A stretch of DNA of 64,000 bases from Arcuatula senhousia. Taxonomy: Eukaryota; Mollusca; Bivalvia; Mytilida; Mytilidae. Below, one piece after another: positions 37,801 to 47,180 of this stretch. A program made the translations under genes and the position numbers. Location: positions 22,152,001 through 22,216,000 of the forward strand of contig OZ020317.1 in assembly GCA_963971305.1 (NCBI GenBank), in the 5' to 3' direction. How positions within the stretch are numbered: position 1 is the first letter of the stretch; the number at the start of each line of letters is the position of its first letter. The notes beneath the pieces are model-generated. The model was not told the DNA's origin, ran no database searches, and worked only from the letters and a program-made list of their open reading frames with translations.

Positions 37801-38281
37801 AGACACCTGGTATGGTTCTTTAATGTCTCTACTTAAAATTTTAAATATTCCTGTAGAGAGCGGCTCAGCAACCTTAAATAAAAATTATGTAAAATATTCC
37901 ATTAGTGAACATTTAAAAGATTTATTCAAAAAACTATGGTACAAACATAGAGAAAAACTTATCTCTGAAGAAAGCAAACTTAGAACTTATCTAAAGATCA
38001 AATGTAATTTTGGATATGAAAAATATTTAGACATTATTAATGAATTTGACAAAAAAAAGTGTTTTGCTAAATTTAGAGTGAGTAACCATCAACTCAAAAT
38101 TGAATTGGGTAGATATACTAAACCTATGACCCCATTAGATCATAGGATTTGTGATAAATGTAACCTAAATAAGGTCGAAGACGAATTGCATTATTTTTCA
38201 GAATGCCCTAAATTTAATACTAATAGAAATTTACTATTTAATACCGTAAATATATATAACACTAACTTTATAAACCTTTGA
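34850..38281 (+). CDS. LINE ORF2: AP endonuclease - reverse transcriptase
   Basis: An intact 1,143-residue protein that nicks target DNA and reverse-transcribes the LINE RNA at the nick. Residues ~5-250: exonuclease/endonuclease/phosphatase fold with LCFWNIGGLKSK, FLAETHVG, ICGDFNARTA and a SDAHC block (the usual S-D-H motif). Residues ~545-830: reverse transcriptase with LSPIFKSGD, YRGIAITGC, FVDFRKAFDTV, VRQGDVLSPNLF and the catalytic YADD at 759-762. C-terminus: a Cys-x2-Cys...His-x4-Cys knuckle from about residue 1101 (CDKCNLNKVEDELHYFSEC). No frameshift or stop, so it could still be active in trans. Confidence 0.95.
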   Translation: MSTSNNIKLCFWNIGGLKSKSKQLNKSTDPLFMKEISTYDIVFLAETHVGYSDSLSFSGFNYFPVCRQKSKNGRFFGGLGILYKPHLKQGIKILPINNTNFQWVVLKKDYFNMGRDIYTCVVYNPPAQSPISNAIEQEQEGKTLLDILSEDIVNFNNLGDVMICGDFNARTAREHDFIFGDNDYYNTSYKDYVSDVDAGMRNNHDHVIDQRGKDRLNLCIGNKLRILNGRLMGDSFGKFTCYTPNGCSTVDYVLASESLLSQIPFFKVSDFIPTLSDAHCKLTWNIYANFRKPPPRESNKSIPPQYKWDESSSTKLEFELQNPQISERLKKFVNEEIDLSNEDSINIACSNFESIIIDTCDKCLKRPLPSKNKKVTKHKRFFDSELHDMKSQLKYKAKLMSQNPYNMELRNNYYRLYRIYNKTRKHKAKNFSNSIIKQLDELESNNPKAYWSLINSLKEKNDDKISVAPSDFKNHFESLNQIPDRYEKRVNEIKTLLIDYEKGYNSFTDLDFSITDTEILSGINKLKNNKSGGLQWITNDILKSGKIHLLPGIKKLFNSILLSGFYPNNWSAGYLSPIFKSGDRSNPENYRGIAITGCLGKLFNSIFNNRLDKYLEQHNLITPFQIGFTKKSRPSDHMFVLKTIIDKYTKSNKKLYACFVDFRKAFDTVIHDAIYMKILQNGIGGLFYSLLKNMYSKSLLSIRVGHELTDTFTSSIGVRQGDVLSPNLFKIFINDLPKYLESCSDNIYLNTHRVNCLLYADDVVLVSKSAFGLQESLNLLETYCNDWCIDVNTSKTKVLIFNKPGRLINDKFTFRGIPIENVRKYKYLGILFTISGSFTEAKHDLFNKATKALYKLKADLLSLRPSIKSSLHIFNHTVKPILNYSSEIWGCYLPKSFNSTSLCDFTKLPAVFPCEKMEIHLLKYLLGVSKKASNFAVLSEFGKYPIIFDCFKSVLNYWHRLDNSPTELLKNAFTEMKSMHNNGIDTWYGSLMSLLKILNIPVESGSATLNKNYVKYSISEHLKDLFKKLWYKHREKLISEESKLRTYLKIKCNFGYEKYLDIINEFDKKKCFAKFRVSNHQLKIELGRYTKPMTPLDHRICDKCNLNKVEDELHYFSECPKFNTNRNLLFNTVNIYNTNFINL

Positions 38282-38536
38282 CAGACTTTTTTGGTGTTTC
38301 ACTTGTGAAAATGATAAAATTATTCATCAGCTGAGCAGCTTTCTGCAGGAAAGCAATATAACTTAATTGGTTGCTACTAAATGTTTTACATAAAGTTTTA
38401 CTCTTGTGTACAAGGAGCCTAATTTTATATATATCAATTGAACATGTTATTATCTTTGTTCATTTTGTATTGTCCTAACTTTAAATCATATTTGTTGTAT
38501 TGTATTTGCCCCTTGAGGGCCCATGATTGGCCAATA

Positions 38537-38570
<34 letters not shown>

Positions 38571-39240
38571 AGATAAGGGTCAAGCATGCAAAGATGAAAA
38601 CGTGAAATCTGAATATCTCGTTACCTGTAAATATGTTATCTGACTACGAATATTCGGGGAATTTTTACGACATCTTTTGCAAGCATAGTAGAAAACAAAA
38701 TTTTAATGAAATATTACTGATTAAAATTACCGTATTCTATTGTATAGCGGTCGAAGATAGCCATTTACATTTTGTACCGACTATGCTTGATTTATATAAA
38801 GACAGAGCAAACGGAATCATCCTCTTGACATTCATACTCATCCTAACCATATCAACTTTCTGTAAAACGTTTTAGATAATGGATGTTTAAAATTTTGTGT
38901 TTTCCAGACAATTCCAAACACAATGGGACATTAAATTTGACTTAACGAGCAATCAATTAAATTTTGTGATACAAACTTTCAAATTTATTGGTTTTAAAAA
39001 TGTTCCATTCTGAACTTCATAAGGATATTTTGTTTGAGAATAAATCAAGTAAATTATCAGAGATAATAATCTATCTGATTGGCATAAACTTTCGGTGTTT
39101 TTCTAGCCCATGAGTATATATATTTAGCATCCAATTCATCTTTTAACATAATTCTTGAGAAAATAATGAGTTTAACCTGTTTTTAAGGTTCATTAGAACA
39201 GTTTGAACTTTAAAAAAAAAAATCTTAGTATATGTCACAG
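38571..39240. other. No gene recognised
   Basis: AT-rich sequence after the LINE tail. No structure seen. Confidence 0.4.
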
Positions 39241-39278
39241 CATGGAGCTTTGATATAGATCTATATCATAGCTCCATG
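39241..39278. repeat. 38-bp palindrome
   Basis: CATGGAGCTtTGATATAGAT and its near-perfect complement; one mismatched pair, no loop. Confidence 0.8.
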
Positions 39279-39324
39279 GTCACAGCAAACACAACATACA
39301 TGTATCATCAGAACAGAATAAAAT

Positions 39325-39500
39325 AAAGTAGGACCTAGATATGGACACACCTTTTTACATTGACACAATGTTTCTTATAACATTGACGGCATGTTTTACT
39401 TGTAAATAGAGTATTTTTTGGGGGTACATTTTTTTCGTTCAAAACGGATTTTGAATAAGGAAAAAATATCCCGATTGTACCTCTCAACTGACATGTTGGT
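39325..39500. repeat. Diverged copy of the 13.1-kb repeat
   Basis: Shares aagtaggacctagatatggac, tttttttcgttcaaaacg and ttgtacctctcaactga with 13060-13250. It abuts the point where the orphan-gene promoter relic ends. Confidence 0.5.
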
Positions 39501-39554
39501 GAGCACTCATGATACATGTACAGTTGAGATTTTCCGTTAATGTAAAGCTCATCT

Positions 39555-39900
39555 CTCGTTGCTTATATTTGCATTTTGACGCCTGCATTTTAAAAGGTGA
39601 AAATGATGCTGTGAAAAATGGGCGGTGTTGTTTGTTTACTAATTAAATGATATTGTTATTTCCTGTACGTGATAAACGTGGCTGGCAATTGAATACACCA
39701 TTCATCAAATTCACGTGTCGAGAACGTGTGCTACTAGTTTTAATTAAACATGTTAAATTCACAAAGATGAAAATAAGCCTCTTGTTCATGTTATTGGGCA
39801 ACATATCGATAGTGTATTAAAAGAAACTGTTTTCGTACATAACGTAAGTGCAAATATATTTGCTCCTTGAATATCACGTTTACTTGTAAATAGCTTGGTG
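39555..39900 (-). promoter_or_regulatory. Orphaned promoter of the ~70-aa gene family (relic C)
   Basis: Matches the regions upstream of the two paralogues at 44.6 and 52.4 kb: gatgctgtgaaaaatggGCGGTg (~39605), gttaTTTCCTGTACgtg (~39655), TTCACGTGtcgagaACGTGTG (~39711-39730) and a distal aaatatatttgctccttgaatatcacgt block. A degenerate TATA-like word lies near 39560 and no coding part follows; the sequence switches to an unrelated repeat. A dead or truncated duplicate is the simplest reading. Confidence 0.6.
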
Positions 39901-40264
39901 CATTAATCTTTAGGGCATGCAAAACAGTTTTAATCCTTCATTGACAATTCATTAGAATTAGCAGTTAAGCTTATTTAATCCCACAACTTAATACGACAAT
40001 AATTTTGAAGTTTCTACCGCAAAAAAAAAATTCGTACCAATGCCATTCCCCAAGGACATCATCCTTCTTTCAGTTTTTGCCTAAATTTGACAAGAAAAGA
40101 TTTATCCCCCTTTTTCACCATTTGTCCTGGGTTTTAGTTGGTCATTCCAATGAAAATGTTTTTAAATATATTCGTGTCTAGTTCTTCATCAGTTGTAGTT
40201 GTTGTATAGTTAAAAATAATGTTACGTGTAGGTTTCTTATATTTATAAGAAAATTATTTTTCTA

Positions 40265-40321
40265 ATACCGAACCGCCTATATATATTGTATCAGATACAA
40301 TATATATAGGCGGTTCGGTAT
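40265..40321. repeat. 57-bp perfect palindrome
   Basis: Two exact 28-bp arms (outer part ATACCGAACCGCC, inner part AT-rich) around a single unpaired A at 40293. Stands alone, with no similar sequence around it. Confidence 0.9.
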
Positions 40322-41499
40322 CTTGAATATTAGGGTCCATAAATATACTAGACAAGTCCTCTATTAATGTAGGTTAATTTTATAAAATGTCGAATGTGGT
40401 CTTCTGGGTTTTCAATTTTGGGAAACAGTTTATAGTAACAAATAAAAGAGATGATGAGTGCACCTTCATATAATGGACTTGCATGAGATGTAGTACTATA
40501 TTCCAAACGGATACTATTTAATTTAGAAATGGGTATTGAACATAATTTACAAAACAGATGATGACGTCCATTATTTTCAAAGATTTTAATAAGATCAGTA
40601 ATACTTGAGTCACAGCGATGTTGTTTTCTGACATTACGATTTATTCGACCGCTTGTTCCGTTTACGAGGAATCACTAAATTCTTGACATTTATGTTTGAT
40701 GATCTACATTGTAGATATGCTACCATGTCCCATGATGTTATCATTAAGACCCAGAGGGAATGCTGTTTGTAATTTTTTGATCCAAGCGTCATAATGAGGT
40801 CATAATTCTATTGATTTTAGCAAAAATGACAAAAATTGAGAAATTTTGGTAGTTTTTAATGTATATTTCGGACCAGAAAACATCGTCTGCAGACGAGAAA
40901 CAAGTTTATACTTTAAGAAAAGATTTATGTAATCCATATTAACAATCTGTAAAAATATTTTGTTGTTTCTTGTGTGCTGATATACTTTTCTAGTTCAATA
41001 TATATCTTAAAAATGTAAATTGGCGATTTGCTGAAACATGTCAGTTTCATTTCATATTTCCCGCGAAAACAAGCATTTTTAACTTCAAAAATATATTTAG
41101 TTTTTCATTTTTGGGCATCTAATAAATGTTTTATCAGCATCTGACAACAGATTTTAAAGGTTGTGATTTAGGTAAAAATTTAGGCCAAAAACAGACTCCT
41201 TGATTATATTTACGGGCGGGGATGTAATATATATTATTCCATATTTGCTTATTTGAGTATGTCTGGTTTCAGTGACTGGGAAGTTAGTAATTTTAGATAT
41301 TAGGTATAAGCCGGGGATAACAATGTATAATTTGGTATTAGATAAATCTTTTGACCAATCAGAAAGCAAGTTTGTTGGCTCTCGTCTGCAAGTTGTTCAT
41401 GTAGTGAATTGTAAAATTGTGAAATTAGAAAATAAATGTGAATTTAATCGTTACATCGTTACGAAGTCGTTCTATTAGTTCCCCAAATACTAAGAACGT
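40322..41499. other. 1.2 kb without a gene
   Basis: AT-rich. No coding or repeat structure recognised. Confidence 0.4.
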
Positions 41500-42560
41500 C
41501 ACACTTCTGAGAGATCGAAATCCCATATTTGTCTATAAGTGCATGATGTCTTCCGTAAAATGTCTTTAGTGAAGACAGCAACCGAGGATATCATCAATAT
41601 GAGGTGAAAATAGAGAGCCATTCAACGAACTTTATGTTTAGAAATAATTGTAAGAAGTCTGAATGAATGAAGAAACAAATCAGCAAGTAAAGGTTCCCAA
41701 ATAGTGATCATTGGAAACGAAATGGTTTGCTGTTTTTCTTGTTTTTTTGTCTGTTAGTGTTAAACGTCTGTTTTAGACGCACCTGAGTCATAAAGGACGG
41801 TCAGTTCTAATGGTGAGAAAACCAGAGTAACCAGATAAAACACCTAAATTGTACATGTAACTGACAAACATATTCACATACAGATAGGGGAGTCCTTATT
41901 ATTTGCTGAAATACACGTCCAAAAACTGAATAAATAAGTTGTTTATGAAAATATTATTGGTCTTCTGTGAATTTGTTCTTTTTTCTTAGACTCGTTGGTG
42001 GCAAAGTAAGCCTTTGAATAAACGACAACTGTTTCATGGTAGTGCTTATCTTCGTACAAACTGATTAAGCCCTTTTCCTTTTGGACATCTGATACTCGAA
42101 TTGACAGCACTTCTTTCCTTTTTCAATTGAAAACTAATGACGAGTATTGCTAAAATGTTAAGGTGTAAATTGATAGATATGTTTTTCGTTTTTAGTAATT
42201 TTTTATTGGGATTTTTAGTTGACTGATGTGTTTTTATAGTCGTGATTATAGGGGAATGCCTCTCTGCAGCGACTACTGCAGTAAAACTGCTAAAGACTTG
42301 CTATGTGCCATGAGTCGTATAGCCCATGACACACCACCGCCAATGTTAGTTTCACCAGAGTATCATTTGTTGTCGCTGGAACAGTGCCCGTCTTGCACCA
42401 CGGGGAGGTTCTAGTCGGAATTTGCAAGACATTTTAGTTGTGTGCGTTTCCTGGTTAAATAATCAGCTTTTTAGACATGTAAGAGTTTGCGAGATTCAAC
42501 CATCTCCCATTGGAATCTTCTTTACAGAGCATAGTTAAAAGAACAGACAAAATACTAATT
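41500..42560 (-). repeat. Duplicated segment A (distal part)
   Basis: Diverged paralogue of 50490-50905 plus 51830-52150. Matches include gaaataattgtaagaagtct, attattggtcttctgt..atttgttcttt and taatgacgagtattgct. Segment B carries an extra ~920 bp at 50910-51830; segment A carries an extra 175 bp at 42243-42417. It lies downstream of orphan gene copy A. Confidence 0.65.
42237..42417 (+). other. GC-richer 175-bp insertion, possible exon fragment
   Basis: Present in segment A and absent from segment B. Bounded by TAGTCG on both sides (42237-42242, 42412-42417), like a short target-site duplication. The frame SRDYRGMPLCSDYCSKTAKD...CPSCTTGRF ends exactly at the right edge, and ttttatag at the left edge resembles a splice acceptor. 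May be an inserted exon or a retroposed fragment; no family recognised. Confidence 0.35.
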
Positions 42561-42564
42561 TGAA

Positions 42565-42570
42565 TTTATT
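42565..42570 (-). terminator. Poly(A) signal of orphan gene copy A
   Basis: Minus-strand AATAAA in a context shared with the signals at 8950 and 52156. It lies about 320 bp past the stop once the inserted element is discounted. Confidence 0.45.
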
Positions 42571-42619
42571 AAAAAATAGAATTAACACAAAATGTATAAA
42601 AAATACACAAGGTCATAAC

Positions 42620-44303
42620 CACAGGTAGTAATGTGTCATATCGTATAATGTTTGGTAAAGGGATTTTGTCATGGTTTAGTCAAGGGCGTCATGGTTTGTA
42701 CAATGGAAATTTGCATAATGTCGTCTGCAAAAATGAAACCATAATTTGTCCTGACACAAAAGGCGTTTTCGGACAATGAAAGGGTAGGGTGTATTTATAC
42801 TAAATTCTGGCACATGTATATGATGAAATATATTCGCTAAATCATTCAGGAAATATAGTTTTGCTCATCTGATAAAATAACATCATTTTATGTTTCAAGC
42901 ACAAGTAAAGGCTAGATTTTGCCCCCAAACAACCTTTCACTATTCATACAACCTTTTGACACATTTTTCAGTGAAATAAAGCGCTTACAAAGCATACATC
43001 GCAAAAATACAGATTTTTACTTGTCATGGTTTGTACAAGGGACGTCATGGTTTAGTGTAGGGTGGTCATGGTTTGGTCAAGGGGTATTTAAAAATAATAT
43101 TTTAAATCTTATTCAATCATATGAGCAAAAAGTAATGTTTTATACCTTAAACCGGTCAATAATGTTACCATAATAACGCATACTACATATCAACAACCAG
43201 TGGAGATACTCTGTATTATTTCAATGTTTGTATGCCATTCATTAGACGTGTTATAGTAACCATGAGATAAAATTTATTATACAGAGTTTTCAATATCAGG
43301 TTCCATATCATTTCGAGACTCGCATTTTAGATGGAGACATAAGCCGAGACAATAACATCGCTTGAGAAATGATATGGGTTGTAATACCGGTATGGAAATT
43401 CATAGTCAAAATAGATCCAAAGGTTTACAGAAAAAACATTGACATTAGGTTTAATGCACGATTTTGCTTATTGCCGTTTATATATACTCAGAACTCCCTA
43501 TCAATAAAGCTTTTCCTTTCAGTATTCAAAGAAGGAAATTCAATAAATCAAATGATATTCACCACCAACTAAACTATTGCAAAGGGGACGTATTCTTCCA
43601 TCTCAGGTTTATGTTGCTCTATCCATGATATTAGTATTCAGTGCAACAGCAGTGTTTGTTTGTCTTGCAGAAACGTTTGCTCTAGTCATAATATTAGTTT
43701 TATATTATCATACAGGATGACAGGAGTAGCTTGTACTATAATATGTTGTTGGCTTAGTTGCGGTCTAGAGCAAAAGTTAAAATTATATATATAATTAAAA
43801 ATATACATTTGTTATATGCAAATACTGAAGGTTACGCGTTATAAATTCCAAGAAACGAGCATATGATTTTTTGGGGGGAGGGGGGGTCAAGGTGCGCATT
43901 AAGAAACACAGAAACACAGTTTGTCGTTACACCCCCCCCCCCCCACACACACGCAAAAACAGCAGAAAAAAACTAATATTTTGCACAATCTCCTAACTTT
44001 AGAAAATGTGATAAACCATGACATAATGGTATAAACCATGACAATTTTCTGTTCCCTTTACCAAACCATGACAAAATATTAGTTTGATTAATAAGCACAA
44101 CTAAGCAGATTTAAAGTTATCACAGTAAACCTTTATGGTCATGTTCAATTCCTTTCAGCTCTCCACAGGATTTGATACTAAAATAAAGGTGCTTTTATAT
44201 GTTTTAGAAAAAAATCCCTTGGACAAACCATGACCTCCCTTTACCATACCATGACAAAATCCCTTTACCAAACATTATACGATATGACACATTACTACCT
44301 GTG
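42620..44303. mobile_element. 1,684-bp TIR element in the 3'UTR of orphan gene A
   Basis: Inverted ends start CACAGGTAGTAATGTGTCAT and are identical for about 55 bp, then continue as degenerate TCATGGTTTrGtcAAGGG boxes, repeated again inside at about 43026-43090 and inverted at about 44010-44080. Flanked by ATAAC at 42615-42619 and 44304-44308. The paralogous segment has one uninterrupted ATAAC at 52208-52212, proving insertion and a 5-bp duplication. No transposase. A CAC start and 5-bp duplication fit Transib-like elements, but the match is weak. Confidence 0.85.
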
Positions 44304-44576
44304 ATAACATATAACTTTACATACAATAGGAAAGGAACAGATGTTGTTCTTTATATGTTTTCATTAAATGTTCATGGCTTTTAAATCAGACGTCTATTTT
44401 CTTCACCCGATATATTCTTGTCTTATTGTCCTTAATGCTTTTAGCTCTGAACATCCTTTTCTTATATGATGATGAATGAGCGTTCTATCGAGTCTGCACA
44501 GGCAAAATATTAGTAGATTTTTACCTTTTGCAATCAACATTGAACTACATGTAGAACCATTTAGTTAATATTTTTG

Positions 44577-44795
44577 TCACATATAGTTCTTCCAAGGGGT
44601 ATCAATTTTACTTCCAAATCTTGTTAAATCTCCTCTTTCATGCAAGGCTTTTACTTGCTTATAAGTTTTACTGCAGGACATTTCGGTTACGTAGCTTAAG
44701 AAAATGCCACTCTCATGACTCTGTTTCAGCGTTCTCCTTTCAGAATCGATGTGGTGGAAAATCATGTTGTCAGTTGACGGTAGAACTATAGACAT
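44577..44795 (-). CDS. Orphan ~70-residue protein family, copy A (72 aa)
   Basis: A 72-residue hydrophilic protein starting MSIVLPSTDNM and ending KIDTPWKNYM. About three-quarters identical to the 69-aa copy at 52438, with a single in-frame two-residue indel (HE after LKQS). Conserved blocks include CSKT..QVKA..ERGDLTRFGSK. No signal peptide, membrane span or known domain. Preservation of the frame amid many amino-acid changes suggests a real gene. Its TATA position reads TAGAAAAG (mutated), and a 1,684-bp element sits in its 3'UTR, so this copy may be poorly expressed. Function unknown. Confidence 0.6.
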   Translation of the reverse strand: MSIVLPSTDNMIFHHIDSERRTLKQSHESGIFLSYVTEMSCSKTYKQVKALHERGDLTRFGSKIDTPWKNYM

Positions 44796-44909
44796 CTTTC
44801 ACAATTCCTGTACTTTTAAATCGTAAGCGTTTCAACAATCTGATTTCCCTGTTGATCTTAAAAAGTCTTCTTTTGCTTAGATAATGATTTGAAGGATCAG
44901 TTCTTTCTG

Positions 44910-45220
44910 CTTTTCTACACATTGTGACACCTTCTTTTCAACTGGCGGATGTGATGCTGTGAAGAACAGGCGGTACTATTTACTTGTTTATCATATGAAA
45001 TTGTTATTTCCTGTACATGTACGTGAAAATCGTGACAAAATTGGAGAAGATTGAAACCTTCACGTGTAAGAAACGTGTGATTCTTGTGAAATTAATGAAT
45101 TTGACAACATATTTGTTTTCATTTTGTTGGACAGAAAAGTCTCTTATGGAGAGCTATTTAAGTACATAACTTAGGTGCAAATGTATATATTTTCTGTGTT
45201 AGATATCACGTAAGAAGCAG
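44910..45220 (-). promoter_or_regulatory. Promoter region of orphan gene copy A
   Basis: A TATA-position word TAGAAAAG at 44910-44917 (115 bp from the ATG), then upstream aggCGGTac (~44969), gttaTTTCCTGTAC (45003-45016) and CACGTGtaagaaACGTGTG (45061-45078). The order and spacing are shared with relic C and copy B. CGTG pairs recall E-box or HIF/bHLH-PAS sites; that is inference. Confidence 0.5.
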
Positions 45221-45234
45221 ATATAATGGGGCTT

Positions 45235-46130
45235 CCTAATGTCAAAAGTCCGAAAGGGCAGAAACAAAACCATTCAACACAAAGGATTACGGTACAAAAA
45301 AAAGAAAAAAAAACAAACAAAAAAACAAAAAAACAAAACCAAAAAACAAACAACATGTAAAGCGCAAAAAAACTACTGAATATCGATTTCCAATGCGACC
45401 TCTATTCGTACCGAAAATTGACTCAGGTGCTCCGAAAGAGTAAGTACTTTCTGCTTGCCTTAGCGCACCAATCGCGTTGCCAACAGCCAACTCAATGTTT
45501 TAAATTATGTAAATTGACAAAACAAATCCCTATGACAAACCAACATCTGCACTAAACTGAGAGATCGAAATCCCAACTTTGTCTATAGGCACATGATGTC
45601 TTCCAAAAAAAAATTCTTCAGTGAAGGCAGCCACCGATGAGCAACATAACCCTTTGTGAGCAGGTTTTATGTCAAACGATAATAAATGTAAACATCCCTA
45701 GTCCCTATAAACCGGATCTTTCTGGAATAAGAACTCAATTGAGATTCATGAACTCCATAAGCTGGGGCGGACGGACTACACAAGAATTGAAAGATAGGTC
45801 ATCACGTTTGTAATAGAACTTTAATGTTAGTGAAAGTTTTCCTTGAGAAACTATTTCAGACATAGGTAAAAACATGAAGCATAATCCTAGAATCCGTAAC
45901 GTCATTTATCTCAATTTCCTGAGGATATATAAGATGGACACAGTCACAAAATCGCGAATTGTTCAGTGAAAGGACATAATCAATATAACAGAGAGTGATA
46001 TTTAAAGAGAGAGCTAGTCTACGATCTTTTACTATCTAGAATGATTGTAAGAATTCTGCATCATATGAATAAAAAAACCAAATCAGCAAGTATTGGTGCA
46101 CAATAAGTATCCATGGGAATCAATCCCTAT
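45235..46130 (-). repeat. Repeat R plus part of the array repeat
   Basis: 45235-45500 is repeat R (tccgaaagggcagaaacaaa; tcaggtgctccgaaagagta). 45555-46130 resembles 49440-49860 and 41500-41580 (gagagatcgaaatcccaact, tgatgtcttcc, tttccttgagaaactatttc). Confidence 0.5.
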
Positions 46131-46456
46131 TTTCCACCCAATTTAACAAATATGTTATCAACGTATACTCAAAAATAACTTGTGTATCAAGCTAGTTTGA
46201 AACTTTCCATTAAAAGAGATAAATAAAAAAAAACAATAGTGCATTGACTATTATTAGAATCCCTTTGTTCAAAAAATTCTTAAATATGGTTGACAGAAAA
46301 TGATTGGAATAAAATCAAATGAGTTCTTCGAAAGCAGATCATTTTTGTATTAATGTACTGAGATAAATATCATTTCCTGATATATAAGTAAAAAAAACGT
46401 GGTAAATTTCTAACATTTGAAACGTGTAAAAATTATTTGATGACGCAGGTTTAATT
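46131..46456. other. No gene recognised
   Basis: AT-rich spacer. Confidence 0.4.
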
Positions 46457-47180
46457 TTTATACCCCCACTTGTAAGAGAGGGGGCTATATTGCAATCACC
46501 TTGTCCGTCCGTCTGTCCGCCCGTCTGTCCTGTCCGTCCTTAACAAACTTTCGTAACAGATTTCTCAGCTTCTTCTGAAGGGATTGATTCCAAATTTGAT
46601 ATACTGCTTTATCATGATGAGCTGTATCGTGCCTCCCCATTCCAGGTCAGTCGCACATCCACTTCCTGTTTTCTGAGCCGACTTAGTCTTTTTAAGGGTT
46701 AGAAATAGACAATTTTTCGTAACAGATTTCTCAGCTTCTACTGAAGGGATTGATTTCAAATTTGGTATACAGATTTGTCATGGTGATTTGTATCATGCCT
46801 TTCCATTTCAGGTCAGTCATGCATCCACTACCTGTTTTCTGAGCCGACTTAGTCTTTTTTAAGGGTAAATAATAGACAATTTTTCGTAACATATTTCTCT
46901 GCTTCTACTGAAAGGATTGATTTCAAATTTGGTATACAGCTTTATCATAAAGAGTTGTATCGTGCCTCACCATTCCAGGTCAGTAGCGCATCCATGTCCT
47001 GTTTTCTGAGCCGACTTAGTCTTTTTTAAGGTTAAAAAATAGACAATTTTTCGTAACAGATTTCTCTGCTTCTACTGAGAGGATTAATTTCAAATTTGGT
47101 ATACAGCTTTAGCATGATGAATTGTATCGTGCCTCCCCTTTCAAGGTCAGTCGCGCATCTACTTCCTGTTTTCTCGTTGT
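46457..47180 (+). repeat. Hairpin plus four ~166-bp monomers
   Basis: Starts TATACCCCC...GGGGGCTATA (stem-loop), then cttGTCCGTCCGTCTGTCCG, then monomers with ttcgtaacagatttctc at about 46550, 46719, 46882 and 47050 (periods 163-169 bp). Same order of parts (hairpin, GTCCGTC, monomers) as other families here; no 3' hairpin, so truncated. Confidence 0.7.

Larger units (their letters stand above)
30530..38570 (+). mobile_element. Near-complete L2/CR1-like LINE
   Basis: Two-ORF non-LTR retrotransposon: ORF1 (30986-34146, interrupted by a 1,224-bp element), a 703-bp inter-ORF region, ORF2 (34850-38281), a short 3'UTR with AATAAA at 38533-38538 and a tail of eight TGAT units at 38539-38570. The microsatellite tail instead of poly(A), the esterase-type ORF1 and the APE-RT ORF2 with a terminal Cys/His knuckle point to the L2/CR1 group. 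The 5' boundary is a guess. No target-site duplication found. Confidence 0.85.

Noticed and set aside
42620..42640. RAG-type recombination signal at the end of the 1,684-bp element
   Set aside because: The first five bases match the heptamer (CACAG) but I see no nonamer at 12 or 23 bp; a Transib link stays only a possibility.
43926..43944. Poly-C run as a functional element
   Set aside because: Homopolymer next to (AC)n; looks like simple-sequence drift inside the TIR element.
45171..45490. Phe-rich minus-strand frames
   Set aside because: They translate an A/C-rich low-complexity run inside repeat R.
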